Assembly: GCF_036010325.1 (NCBI RefSeq)
Contig: NZ_CP108549.1
Coordinates: 3,410,001 to 3,474,000, forward strand
DNA length: 64,000 nucleotides
Direction of reading: 5' to 3'
Source: Streptomyces sp. NBC_01210
GTDB taxonomy: Bacteria; Actinomycetota; Actinomycetes; Streptomycetales; Streptomycetaceae
In this document: positions 33,315-43,352 of the stretch, piece after piece
Layout: each line of letters starts with the position of its first letter
How positions within the stretch are numbered: position 1 is the stretch's first letter
The notes under the pieces: model-generated
Seen by the model: the letters and a program-made list of their open reading frames with translations, nothing else
Told to the model about the DNA's origin: nothing
The model's database searches: none
Translations under genes and position numbers: made by a program

Positions 33315-34891
33315 TCTCCACCCTCGCCCGGCTGGAGGCCGTCGAGTCGGGACGGGCCACCCCGCTCGCAACCGTGCGGCACCGGCATCTCTCCGAACGT
33401 CCGCTGGTCCTCGTACCGCTGACGACAGCCGGTGAGGCGGGCGCGCCGCTGGGCGCGCTGGTCGGCACGGACGAGGAGGAGCCGCGGCTGCTGGTCGTGG
33501 CGCAGCCCCGCGACCGCGATCTGCGCTTCACCTTCCTCGCCGAGCTCGCCGACGCGGTACTGCCGCATCTGGACGCGTACGCCGACGATGTCGAGCCCGC
33601 CGAACGCAACGAGACCGACCCGGAGACCGGCAAGAGGGTCAAGGTCGAGGTCGAACTGTGCGCGGACGCACCGCAGTTGATCGTGCCGGGCCGGGCGGGC
33701 ATCGACTTCGTGCGGCTGCTGGGCCGCTCGATGCGCTTCCGGCGTACGGCCGAGCAGGACCCCGACGCGCCCTACCCCGCGCCGCCACACGTCCCGCTGC
33801 TCGGCCGCTGGCTGACGCACTACGGCGAGCGGGCCCGGGTGCCCGGCTCCTCGCTGCTGCTCGCGGCGACCGATCTGCTGAACCGGCACTGGGCGACCGG
33901 CCAGTCGAGCCTGGAGGCCCAACACCTGGGCGCGCTGCTCGCCTGGATCGACCCGCCCGAGAGCGAGACGGGCGCCGAGGCGGCGCTGCGGGCGGAGCTG
34001 GCGCGTGATGCCCGCGGCCAGCTGCTGTGCCCGCCCGCAGGACCGGCCACCGACCCGGCCTTCGACAACCGGCTGCTGGCCCCCGCCGTGGAGCGGTACG
34101 ACCGGGCGCGCCAGGCGCTCGGCACTGCTGAGGACGGCGCCGAGGCGGATGCCCGGCTGGGTGAACTGACCCTCGCCGAGCGGGAGATCCGCCGCCTCCT
34201 GCTGACCCAGCTCAAGCCCACATGGCACGCGGTGTGGCGCGGCCTCGAGCTGCTGCGGGAGCTGCCGGAGGGGCCGCGGGCGGCGGACCGCTGGACGCGC
34301 GACCGCTGGTCGTTCACGGCGCACCGCGATCGCGTACGGGCCGGGGAGCCGCCGCAGCCCCGGCGCGACGACGCGGTGACGGCCGCGCAGAAACTCGCCT
34401 CCCGCGAGACGGCACAGGCGCAGCTGGAGGCCCAGGAGGCGCTGGACGACCCGCTGGTGCTGGCGGGGCGCCGGCTGGCGGGCGAGGCGTTCACGAGTGA
34501 GGTGACCGAGGTCGTGATGGCCTGGTCCGAGTCGAAGCGGCCGAGCCCGCGCCCTCTGCTGACCGTCCGTACGGACGACCGCCCGCATCTGGGCGAGCGG
34601 GTGAAGGTGTACCGCTCGCTGGACGGCAAGCCGCAGACCGCTGAGTTCGTACGGTACGAGGCCGAGGGAGTTCTGGTGCTGCGGCTGACCGACCGCATGG
34701 GCCGGTCCAAGGACCCTGCGGAAGGCTCCGTACCGGAAAAGGGCGAGCGGATCGCGTGGACCCTGTTCGAGCACGACCAGCGGGGCGGCCCGAAGCTGCC
34801 GGACCCGGAGGAAACCCCATGGACCCACGGCGGCCCTCCGGGCACGGACGCGGAGAGCCCGGACCCCGTGACCCCGGAGGACATTCTGTGA
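33305..34891 (+). CDS. 528-aa protein of unknown function, between nuclease and helicase
   Basis: No complete family recognised. The N-terminal half (about 1-230) is mixed alpha/beta with acidic stretches (LLVVAQPRDRDLRFTFLAEL, RKVEVELC-like). The middle is helical (ADARLGELTLAEREIRRLLL, LKPTWHAVWRGLELLRELPE). The C-terminal 130 residues have alternating beta character (RPLLTVRTDDRPHLGERV, TAEFVRYEAEGVLVLRLT, GERIAWTLFEHDQ) that resembles the beta-barrel before the helicase motor in Dna2/Upf1 enzymes. The ATG overlaps the nuclease gene; helicase starts 34 bp downstream. Inference: scaffold or DNA-binding adaptor of the complex. It may be the most novel part of this operon. Confidence 0.75.
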   Translation: MSLISTLARLEAVESGRATPLATVRHRHLSERPLVLVPLTTAGEAGAPLGALVGTDEEEPRLLVVAQPRDRDLRFTFLAELADAVLPHLDAYADDVEPAERNETDPETGKRVKVEVELCADAPQLIVPGRAGIDFVRLLGRSMRFRRTAEQDPDAPYPAPPHVPLLGRWLTHYGERARVPGSSLLLAATDLLNRHWATGQSSLEAQHLGALLAWIDPPESETGAEAALRAELARDARGQLLCPPAGPATDPAFDNRLLAPAVERYDRARQALGTAEDGAEADARLGELTLAEREIRRLLLTQLKPTWHAVWRGLELLRELPEGPRAADRWTRDRWSFTAHRDRVRAGEPPQPRRDDAVTAAQKLASRETAQAQLEAQEALDDPLVLAGRRLAGEAFTSEVTEVVMAWSESKRPSPRPLLTVRTDDRPHLGERVKVYRSLDGKPQTAEFVRYEAEGVLVLRLTDRMGRSKDPAEGSVPEKGERIAWTLFEHDQRGGPKLPDPEETPWTHGGPPGTDAESPDPVTPEDIL

Positions 34892-34925
34892 CGGCCATCT
34901 TTGCCGCGTCCGCCGGAGGTGCGCT

Positions 34926-36263
34926 GTGAGCGGGCGCGTCTTCGATCCCTCTGCCGAGGCCGCGCGGGCCACCGACGCGATCCTCGCCGACACGCTGCAC
35001 GGGACGCACCGCGGCGTCGTCGTGGACTCGCCGCCCGGCGCGGGCAAGTCGACGCTCGTCGTGCACGCCGCGCGTGAACTGGCGGCTGCCGGGCGGCCGT
35101 TGATGGTCGTCGCGCAGACCAATGCGCAGGTAGACGACCTGGTGGTCCGGCTCGCCGAGAAGGAGCCCGACCTGCCGGTAGGGCGGCTGCACAGCAACGA
35201 CGCCGACCCGTACGACAAGGCCCTCGACGAGCTCGACAACGTACGCAAGTCCGCGAAGGCCGGTGACCTGGCAGGCCTGGACATCGTCATCTCGACCGCC
35301 GCGAAGTGGGCGCATGTGCAGGGTGTGGAGCCCTGGCGGCACGCCATCGTCGACGAGGCGTACCAGATGCGTTCCGACGCACTGCTCGCCGTCGCCGGCC
35401 TCTTCGAACGGGCGCTGTTCGTCGGCGACCCCGGCCAGCTGGACCCGTTCTCGATCGTGGGCGCGGACCAGTGGGCCGGGCTGTCGTACGACCCGTCCGC
35501 AAGCGCGGTCTCGACGCTGCTCGCGCACAACCCGGAGCTTCCGCAGCACCGGCTGCCGGTCTCCTGGCGGCTCCCGGCGTCCGCCGCGCCACTGGTCTCG
35601 GACGCGTTCTACCCGTACACACCCTTCCGCAGCGGTACGGGCCCGGACGACCGGCGGCTGGCCTTCGGTGCGCCGTCGGACGGCTCGGGTCCTGACCGGG
35701 TGCTGGACGAGGCGGCGGAGTCGGGGTGGGGCCTGCTGGAGCTGCCCGCGCGCAGTACGCCTCGTACGGACCCCGAGGCGGTACGGGCCGTGGCTCAGGT
35801 GGTCCGCCGGCTGCTGGACCGCGGCGGCGCGGCGACCAGCGAGCGGTCCGCGGACCCGGTCCCGGTGACCGCCGAGCGGATCGCGGTCGGCACGGCCCAC
35901 CGCGACCAGGCGGCGGCGGTACGGGCGGCGCTGGCCGAGGTGGGCGTCACCGGCGTCACCGTGGACACGGCGAACCGTCTCCAGGGCCGCGAGTTCGACG
36001 TCACGGTGGTCCTCCACCCGCTGTCGGGCCGCCGTGACGCGACGGCGTTCCATCTGGAGACGGGCCGGCTGTGCGTACTGGCCTCCCGCCACCGGCACGC
36101 ATGCATCGTGGTGTGCCGCGCGGGCGTCACGGACCTGCTGGACGAGCACCCGTCGACGGAGCCGGTCCAGCTGGGCGTCGCGGTCAAGTTCCCGGATGGC
36201 TGGGAGGCGAACCACTCGGTGCTCGCTCACCTGGCGGAACACCGCGTGAGCTGGCAGCCGTGA
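34926..36263 (+). CDS. SF1 helicase (Upf1/Dna2-like)
   Basis: A 445-aa ATPase. Motif I: DSPPGAGKSTLVV (GAGKS 38-42); Ia: VVAQTNAQVDDLV; II: HAIVDEAYQM (DEAY 143-146); III: VGDPGQLDPF (166-175); IV: LPVSWRLP; V: DTANRLQGREFDVTVV; VI: CVLASRHRHACIVV. GDPxQL in motif III with a DEAx box places it in SF1 (Upf1/Dna2 branch), not SF2. Shorter than typical since the N-terminal accessory domain is separate. GTG 34926 has GGAGGTG upstream. Third gene of the operon. After the stop, a hairpin (about 36272-36288) and a decayed copy of the last 73 bp follow. Confidence 0.87.
   Translation: MSGRVFDPSAEAARATDAILADTLHGTHRGVVVDSPPGAGKSTLVVHAARELAAAGRPLMVVAQTNAQVDDLVVRLAEKEPDLPVGRLHSNDADPYDKALDELDNVRKSAKAGDLAGLDIVISTAAKWAHVQGVEPWRHAIVDEAYQMRSDALLAVAGLFERALFVGDPGQLDPFSIVGADQWAGLSYDPSASAVSTLLAHNPELPQHRLPVSWRLPASAAPLVSDAFYPYTPFRSGTGPDDRRLAFGAPSDGSGPDRVLDEAAESGWGLLELPARSTPRTDPEAVRAVAQVVRRLLDRGGAATSERSADPVPVTAERIAVGTAHRDQAAAVRAALAEVGVTGVTVDTANRLQGREFDVTVVLHPLSGRRDATAFHLETGRLCVLASRHRHACIVVCRAGVTDLLDEHPSTEPVQLGVAVKFPDGWEANHSVLAHLAEHRVSWQP
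36191..36263 (+). repeat. duplicated helicase 3' end, copy 1 (in the gene)
   Basis: The final codons of the helicase (PDGWEANHSVLAHLAEHRVS then WQP and the stop) recur 147 bp downstream at 36338-36410, as PDGREANHAVLSHLAEHRVS then RQP and a stop. The identity is high over 73 bp with scattered substitutions that mostly keep the protein reading. Confidence 0.88.
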
Positions 36264-36337
36264 GCACAGGCGCCGGACGGAGTCCGGCACGCCGCCCGAA
36301 GCCTGCGAAGCAGCGCGAGGGCGGCAGACAGCAACAG

Positions 36338-36410
36338 CCCGGATGGGCGGGAGGCGAACCATGCGGTGCTGTCCCACCTGGCGGAACACCGCGTGAGCCG
36401 GCAACCGTAG
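36338..36410 (+). pseudogene. vestigial second helicase C-terminus
   Basis: A 73-bp remnant homologous to the last 24 codons of the helicase gene, ending in TAG. It has no start or upstream helicase sequence, so it is the trace of a former tandem copy or a recombination junction. A degraded version of the CCGGACGGAGTCCGG hairpin seen after copy 1 occurs later as CCGGGCGGAGTCCGG. Confidence 0.85.
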
Positions 36411-36533
36411 ACGCCCTTGCGGAGAACGGGACAATGGACGGTGGCCACGGGCACCGGGCGGAGTCCGGTCAAGCGTGCGAGTCAACGAAAGGCGGCCGAT
36501 CAGGGGCCGCACCTGTACGAGGAGGAGAACCAC

Positions 36534-36872
36534 ATGGCGGATCCCGACCGGAGTGAGCGGAAGCTGCGACCGGCCCCGCTGCTCTTCGAGCCGTCGGAGG
36601 CTGCCGCCGATCCCGAGCACTTCTTCGACCTGGAGTCCATCGAGGACCCGAGGGAGCTGCTGGCCCGGGCCACGGAACTGACCCTGGCGTTCCGCGCCGC
36701 GACCGACCGGGCGGCGGAGTACCAGGCACTCGCGGCGGCCCAGCTCGCCGACCCGCGACGCTTCGACCGGCTCACCTCCGCGGACATCGCCCAGCGGGCG
36801 GAGTGGACCGAGGACTATGCCAAGAAGATGATCGAGTTCGGCCGCGACCTCCTCCGTAACACCACCCCGTAG
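36534..36872 (+). CDS. small acidic helical protein downstream of helicase
   Basis: A 112-aa, mostly helical protein (FDLESIEDPRELLARATELT, AFRATDRAAEYQALAAAQLA-like, WTEDYAKKMIEFGRDLLR). No motif or signal. It begins with a strong GAGGAGG ribosome binding site before ATG 36534. Function unknown. It lies 270 bp after the helicase with the remnant copy in between, so it may not belong to the same operon. Confidence 0.7.
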   Translation: MADPDRSERKLRPAPLLFEPSEAAADPEHFFDLESIEDPRELLARATELTLAFRAATDRAAEYQALAAAQLADPRRFDRLTSADIAQRAEWTEDYAKKMIEFGRDLLRNTTP

Positions 36873-37045
36873 CCACCGGAAGCCGCCGAACAGGCACGCT
36901 CGCACCCGTCTGCACCCGCACGCACCGCCGGCCAACCTCGCGCCTGGCATATGCCGGGGCGCAAGATACGCCTCCCCGCCCTGCCCTGTCCCGACTTCCG
37001 CCAACTCTCAGGAACGGAACCGTCACTCCCGGTAGATCTTGTGTC

Positions 37046-37702
37046 ATGAGCGCATGGCTGCGAGACCAACCACTGCGGGACCCCGGCCCCCCTGACGACG
37101 AGCGCCGTACGGACATCCTCGCCCTCCTGCAGGAGGAGGGCCGTTATCGCGCGGCACAGGTCACCGCCCCCGGCGCCCGCTGGCTCACCTCCGCCGGGGC
37201 GTATCCGCGCTCGATGCTCGCCCTCTGGGAGACCCGGCCGACCGCTCCCGCCGTACTGCCCTGCGGCGCCGTCTTCGACGTCGTGAACGTGCCCACGGTC
37301 TTCGGCCGGCGGATGCTCGACCGGCTGTGGGAGGAGGGGCCGGGATCCGGCCCCGTCGCCATGCACCGCGGCCGGATGATGCTCTTCGCCGCGCCCGGCA
37401 CCGCCCAGCGCCTGCCGTCCCTGCTCGACTGGGAGGAGTGGGGCGATTCCGTACCGCCGATGCTCTGCCACGGCATCGGCGACGCGGTGACCGTCCCGCC
37501 ACTGGCGCAGGGCCAGGACGCCGCCGACCCGCGCTGGCTGGTGGCCCCGGACGCCCGCCATCCATGGCTGCCGGGGCCCGAGGTACTGCTCTGGTCGTGC
37601 GTGCGGGCGGTCCGTGCGGCCTCGTCCCCGACCGTGCGTATATCGATTTTTCCTCCCGCCGATCAGGATGCTAAGGTCTACGACGTCAGCAGGCGCCGCT
37701 AG
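37046..37702 (+). CDS. prim-pol-domain-like protein, 3' end overlaps tRNA-Lys
   Basis: A 218-aa protein with PCGAVFDVVNVPTVFGRRM, RLWEEGPGSGPVAMHRGRMM, FAAPGTAQRLPSLLDW and CHGIGDAVTVPPL. The order (N-terminal helical part, then FDVVNVP-type and GRMMLFAAPG-type segments) matches the bifunctional DNA primase/polymerase-like domain common in Streptomyces, without clear catalytic acid residues. The frame stops at TAG 37700-37702, inside the first bases of tRNA-Lys (10 bp overlap). Related in pattern to the protein at 28465. Confidence 0.65.
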   Translation: MSAWLRDQPLRDPGPPDDERRTDILALLQEEGRYRAAQVTAPGARWLTSAGAYPRSMLALWETRPTAPAVLPCGAVFDVVNVPTVFGRRMLDRLWEEGPGSGPVAMHRGRMMLFAAPGTAQRLPSLLDWEEWGDSVPPMLCHGIGDAVTVPPLAQGQDAADPRWLVAPDARHPWLPGPEVLLWSCVRAVRAASSPTVRISIFPPADQDAKVYDVSRRR

Positions 37703-37766
37703 CTCAGTTGGTTAGAGCAGCTGACTCTTAATCAGCGGGTCCGGGGTTCGAGTCCCTGGCGGCGCA
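37693..37766 (+). tRNA. tRNA-Lys (CTT anticodon), copy 1
   Basis: 74-nt cloverleaf: acceptor GCGCCGC/GCGGCGC, D-arm AGCTCAGTTGGTTAGAGC, anticodon CTT in GACTCTTAATC, T-arm CCGGGGTTCGAGTCCCTGG. Identical in sequence to copies at 53217 and 58646. A TAAGGT -10-like element lies at about 37672. Confidence 0.97.
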
Positions 37767-37774
37767 CAGACGGG

Positions 37775-37806
37775 AAAGGCCCTTCGTGAGAGCGAGGGGC
37801 TTTTTC
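37775..37806 (+). terminator. terminator of tRNA-Lys copy 1
   Basis: AAAGGCCCTTCG pairs imperfectly with CGAGGGGCTTTTT around a short loop, ending in a T-run, 8 bp after the tRNA. Confidence 0.75.
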
Positions 37807-37815
37807 GTGTGCCCA

Positions 37816-37925
37816 CACCAGGGCGACCCGGCGACCCGCACCCTCGGACGTCCACACCCCGGCGACCCGCACCCCGGCGACCCGCCTCGGCCGCCCGCAC
37901 CGGCCGCCCGCACCCCGGCGACCCG
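37816..37925. repeat. degenerate GC-rich tandem repeats
   Basis: Repeats of roughly CACCCCGGCGACCCG (about 15 bp) with drift, between tRNA-Lys copy 1 and the 3' end of the metalloprotease gene at 37939. No open reading frame looks real. Confidence 0.55.
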
Positions 37926-37938
37926 CATCTGCGCCGTA

Positions 37939-39231
37939 CTACGCCGTCGTGACCCTGATCGTCCACGCGCCCGACCGCGTCCGGTCCGCCACCTGCACCC
38001 TCGTCCGCTCGCCCGGCGTCCCCGGCATCGTGAACGTCTCGCCGACCCCCAGCGGCGCGTCCGCGAGCGGCGGATAGACCGACCGGTCCCAGCACGCCTC
38101 GGTGGCCGGATGTGTGTCCACCACTTCGACCGGGCCGCCGCCCGACGCCGTCTCGGCCTGTACGCGATACAGCAGCACCCCCTCCGTACAGGTCTCCCGG
38201 TCGTTTCCGGTCGAGCCGCGCGCCTCGATCGCGAGCGCGGTGTCCTCCCCGGTCCTGACGACCGCGAGCCGCGTGCCGAGGCTCCCGCCGGGGGCCGGCG
38301 CGGCGTCCACCGGCTCCAGCGTGATCAGCTCCGACTTCTCCACGCACCGCACGGCCCGCTGGTCCAGCCAGCCCAGCTTCCATTTGTGCCAGGCGAAGAG
38401 ATCCGGTGCGAGCCCGAACTGGCTGCCCATCACATCCCAGTCCCCGACATAGGTGTCCCAGTCGCCCTTGCCGTCCGTCGGCCGGTGGTAGAGATCCGGC
38501 AGGTCGAAGGCGTGGCCGGTCTCGTGGGCCAGCACATTGTGGTCCGGCGGATGGCTCTCGAAGACGGTGACGACCCGTTCGATGTCAGTGCCGTCGGCAT
38601 GCAGCGGCCGATCGAGGTTGACGACCTTCGTCGCGTCGGCGTCCACACCGGGCGCGTCCGGGTCGGCGACGAGATAGACGATTCCGAAGCGGGAGAAGTC
38701 GACCGTCGAGTCCGCCGCGGCGATCGCGTCGCGCAGATACCCGCTGCGCCGCGCCGAGTCCCAGTCCCGCTTTATCCCGTACGCGGTCGAGGACTTCGGC
38801 ATCCTCACCCACTGGCGCTGCGGATGCGGGCGCAGCGCGAACTGCCGGTACGAGGCACTCTCGAAGAACTGGCTGGTGGCCGGGAAGTGGTCGGCCGCGA
38901 GCTCGTCCGGTGAGTTCAGCGGCACCGAGTCCGGAAACGACAGGAAGATCATGACCGCGTCCATGCTCCCGACAGGTCGCGGGTAGGCGGAGTTCCAGGA
39001 GTCGACGCCGAGCGAGTGGTGGGCAGCGGTGCGGGGCAGCGCGCAGGGCCCCCCGGACAACTCGGCCACGGCCGGGCCGGCCACCAGGCCCGTGGCGGCG
39101 AGCGCCATCAGGGAGGTGAAGGCGGCCGCGGCGCTGCGCAGGCGCCCGCGTTCCGCACCCTGGGCCACTCCTCGGGCCGCTCCCGGCGCCACTCCCACGG
39201 GTGCTCCCTCGGGTGACTGCTGACCCTCCAC
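37939..39231 (-). CDS. secreted M6-type metalloprotease-like protein
   Basis: A 430-aa exported protein. Signal peptide after a flexible N-terminus (SAAAAFTSLMALAATGLVAG). Zinc motif: NVLAHETGHAFDLPDLYH, with DVMGSQFGL Met-turn about 35 residues on. These match immune inhibitor A-like M6 peptidases, although no PKD/C-terminal module is seen. A C-terminal beta domain (LAVVRTGEDTALAIEARGST) is present. GTG 39231 is chosen because GGAGG lies immediately before, and a start further up lacks one. Confidence 0.82.
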   Translation of the reverse strand: MEGQQSPEGAPVGVAPGAARGVAQGAERGRLRSAAAAFTSLMALAATGLVAGPAVAELSGGPCALPRTAAHHSLGVDSWNSAYPRPVGSMDAVMIFLSFPDSVPLNSPDELAADHFPATSQFFESASYRQFALRPHPQRQWVRMPKSSTAYGIKRDWDSARRSGYLRDAIAAADSTVDFSRFGIVYLVADPDAPGVDADATKVVNLDRPLHADGTDIERVVTVFESHPPDHNVLAHETGHAFDLPDLYHRPTDGKGDWDTYVGDWDVMGSQFGLAPDLFAWHKWKLGWLDQRAVRCVEKSELITLEPVDAAPAPGGSLGTRLAVVRTGEDTALAIEARGSTGNDRETCTEGVLLYRVQAETASGGGPVEVVDTHPATEACWDRSVYPPLADAPLGVGETFTMPGTPGERTRVQVADRTRSGAWTIRVTTA

Positions 39232-39383
39232 GTGGACCTCCGGCTGAGGAATGCGAGACACCTCACCCACCCTGTGTTGATTTCAGGCGGTACGCCCTGC
39301 CGACTGCCCCACTTGGGTGACCGACCCGACACCGGGCCGACACCGACCCGAGACCCGCCGACACTCCGATGGCTCACGGAACG

Positions 39384-39396
39384 TCACATTCGGTCA
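39384..39396. promoter_or_regulatory. BldD-box upstream of cdgA
   Basis: TCACATTCGGTCA fits the BldD consensus TNAC-N5-GTNA exactly, about 234 bp before the cdgA start. BldD with cyclic-di-GMP represses cdgA in S. coelicolor, so this site is likely real. The surrounding 359-bp non-coding region has no other clear feature. Confidence 0.8.
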
Positions 39397-39629
39397 GGAC
39401 GGAATCGGCCACCGCGCAGACCTGTGCAGAAACGATCGTCCGTAGCCCCGGGGCGGGCTGATCCACTGCGCCACAGCTGGAACAGCCGCCGGGCGGCCTC
39501 TATGATCGGCACACTTTCCCGGCGTCTTCCCCGAGTTCATACCGGCTTCATCGCCGATCGCATGGGGCGGCCGGACCGACCACACCTGTACGGACCCTGT
39601 ACGAAACAACTGCACTGCGGGAGCGAGCG

Positions 39630-41444
39630 GTGAGCGGAACCTCCGAAGGAACAGGGCCGGCCGGAGTCGCAGTCCCCGGTAGCAACCGGCCGTTGATCAC
39701 AGAGCGTCACAGCGTCGGCCGGACGGCCGCCGAACTGCGTGACTACCGCGCCGCGTTCAACGCCGCACACCTCGCGATGGCCGTCGTCGACCACGAGGGC
39801 GTCGTGGTCACTGCGAACGAGGCCTTTGCCGCGCTGCTCGGCACCGAGCCCGTCACCCTGCTGGAGCAGTCCGCGGCCGATCTCGTCGACCTGGCGTCGG
39901 ACGGCCGCACCTGGCACGCGTACCGCGAAGTGCTGCGCGGCCGCCGTTCCCGGTTCCGCTGCACGCGCCGCCTCAAGCACCCCGACGGGCGCACGCTCTG
40001 GGCCGAGGTCACCGTCGCGCCGGTGCCGGACAGCCGCAATGTGCTGCTCTCCATCACGGACATCAGTGACCGGCGCGAGCTGCTCGCGCGGCTGCGGCAG
40101 GTCCAGATGCACGACCCGGTGACGCGGCTGCCCAACCGCACGCTCTTCTTCGAGCGGCTCTCGGCGGCGCTGGAGTCATCGGCGTACGACCAGGGCTCCA
40201 CCGGCCGGATCGGGCTCTGCTACCTGGATCTGGACGGCTTCAAGGCGGTCAACGACACGCTCGGGCACCGGGTCGGCGACCGGCTGCTTGCCGCCGTCGC
40301 CACCCGGCTCACCGAGTGCGCGGACAGCGACGCCCACACACGCAGCGGCAGCCATCTGGTGGCGCGGCTCGGTGGCGACGAGTTCGCGATCCTGGTCGAG
40401 GACTCCACCGGTACGGAGCAGCTCGCCGATCTCGCCAGGTCCGTACTGGTCGCGCTGCAACAGCCGTTCGACCTGTCGGGACAGCGGCTCTCGGTCTCGG
40501 CGTCGATCGGGGTCGTGGAGCGGGCGGCGGCCGGGACGAGCGCGACGGGTCTGATGCAGGCCGCGGACACCACGCTGTACTGGGCGAAGGCGGACGGCAA
40601 GGCTCGCTGGACCCTTTTCGACCCCGAGCGCAACGCGCACCGGATGACAAGGCAGGCGCTCTCCTCCACACTCCGGCCGGCCGTGGAGCGCGGCGAGTTC
40701 GCGCTGGAGTACCAGCCGCTGGTGGGGATGGCGGACGGGGTGCCGCGGGGCGTGGAGGCGCTGGTGCGCTGGAACCACCCGCAGTTCGGCACCCTTGCGC
40801 CGAATCGGTTCATCGCCATCGCGGAGGAGGACGGCTCGATCGTCCAGCTCGGCCGGTGGGTGCTGCGTACGGCGTGCCGCCAGGCCCGCCAGTGGCAGAC
40901 GGACCACCCGGACGCCCTGCCGCTGTTCGTGAGCGTCAATGTCGCCGTACGGCAGGTCTGGGACTCCGACCTGGTCGCGGACGTGGCGGAGATCCTTGCC
41001 GAGACGGGTCTGGCGCCGCATCTGCTGCAGCTGGAGCTCACCGAGTCAGCGGTGATGGGCTCGGCGGGCCGCCCGCTCCAGGCGCTGCAGGCGCTGAGCG
41101 ACATGGGCGTGCAGATCGCGATCGACGACTTCGGGACCGGGTACTCGAACCTGGCGTATCTGAGCCGGCTGCCGGTATCCGTACTGAAGCTCGACGGATC
41201 GTTTGTTCGCGGCTTCCAGGACGAGGCGCACCCGAACCCGGCGGACGAGACGGTCGTCGAGGCGATGGTGCAACTGGCGCACCGGCTGGGCCTGACGGTC
41301 ACGGCGGAGTGCGTGGAGACGGCGGGCCAGGCGTCGCGTCTGCGGCGGATCGGGTGCGACACGGGTCAGGGCTGGCTGTACTCACGGGCGGTGGCGCCGG
41401 AGCGGATCGCGGAATTGATCGGTGTCGGCGCGCTGTCGGTCTGA
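39630..41444 (+). CDS. cdgA: CdgA-like PAS-GGDEF-EAL cyclic-di-GMP enzyme
   Basis: A 604-aa cytoplasmic protein with no transmembrane segment. A PAS domain is at about residues 35-150 (AVVDHEGVVVTANEAFAALL, SITDISDRRELLAR). The GGDEF is at 248-252 (RLGGDEFAILVED) and the EAL at 376-378 (GVEALVRWNHP), with the EAL core LELTESAVMG, DDFGTGYSN and KLDGSFVR. No RxxD inhibitory site is visible before GGDEF. Makes and/or breaks cyclic-di-GMP, which controls BldD and sporulation. GTG 39630 has GGGAGCG upstream. Confidence 0.93.
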   Translation: MSGTSEGTGPAGVAVPGSNRPLITERHSVGRTAAELRDYRAAFNAAHLAMAVVDHEGVVVTANEAFAALLGTEPVTLLEQSAADLVDLASDGRTWHAYREVLRGRRSRFRCTRRLKHPDGRTLWAEVTVAPVPDSRNVLLSITDISDRRELLARLRQVQMHDPVTRLPNRTLFFERLSAALESSAYDQGSTGRIGLCYLDLDGFKAVNDTLGHRVGDRLLAAVATRLTECADSDAHTRSGSHLVARLGGDEFAILVEDSTGTEQLADLARSVLVALQQPFDLSGQRLSVSASIGVVERAAAGTSATGLMQAADTTLYWAKADGKARWTLFDPERNAHRMTRQALSSTLRPAVERGEFALEYQPLVGMADGVPRGVEALVRWNHPQFGTLAPNRFIAIAEEDGSIVQLGRWVLRTACRQARQWQTDHPDALPLFVSVNVAVRQVWDSDLVADVAEILAETGLAPHLLQLELTESAVMGSAGRPLQALQALSDMGVQIAIDDFGTGYSNLAYLSRLPVSVLKLDGSFVRGFQDEAHPNPADETVVEAMVQLAHRLGLTVTAECVETAGQASRLRRIGCDTGQGWLYSRAVAPERIAELIGVGALSV

Positions 41445-41477
41445 TGAGATCTTCGACCGGGAGTCCAGAAACACCGA

Positions 41478-41514
41478 ACCGCCCCCGCCGGAAGGGAATT
41501 CCGGTGGGGGCGGT
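41478..41514. terminator. bidirectional terminator, cdgA and chitinase
   Basis: ACCGCCCCCGCCGGA pairs with TCCGGTGGGGGCGGT (15-bp stem, one G-T) around a 7-nt loop, between two convergent genes. Confidence 0.88.
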
Positions 41515-41543
41515 CGCCTGTGGGGGGAAGGGAGAGGTTCAGC

Positions 41544-43259
<1,716 letters not shown>

Positions 43260-43352
43260 GTACAGCCTCCGGGGGTGCGTGAAGGAACGAAACAACGGAA
43301 TCCAGAAGGGGAGTTGGAGAAGAGATAGCGAGTCGGCCACCGCCGCGTCAAT

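Noticed and set aside
32789..35530. A 913-codon antisense frame across the nuclease-helicase operon
   Set aside because: Arg/Ser-rich shadow with no domain; the plus strand has clear catalytic motifs.
37816..37925. CRISPR array
   Set aside because: Units drift and have no distinct equal-length spacers; the same is true of the repeats at 4205, 14831, 26006, 28359 and 57556. No Cas gene is near. The Cas4-like nuclease at 32193 is not linked to an array.
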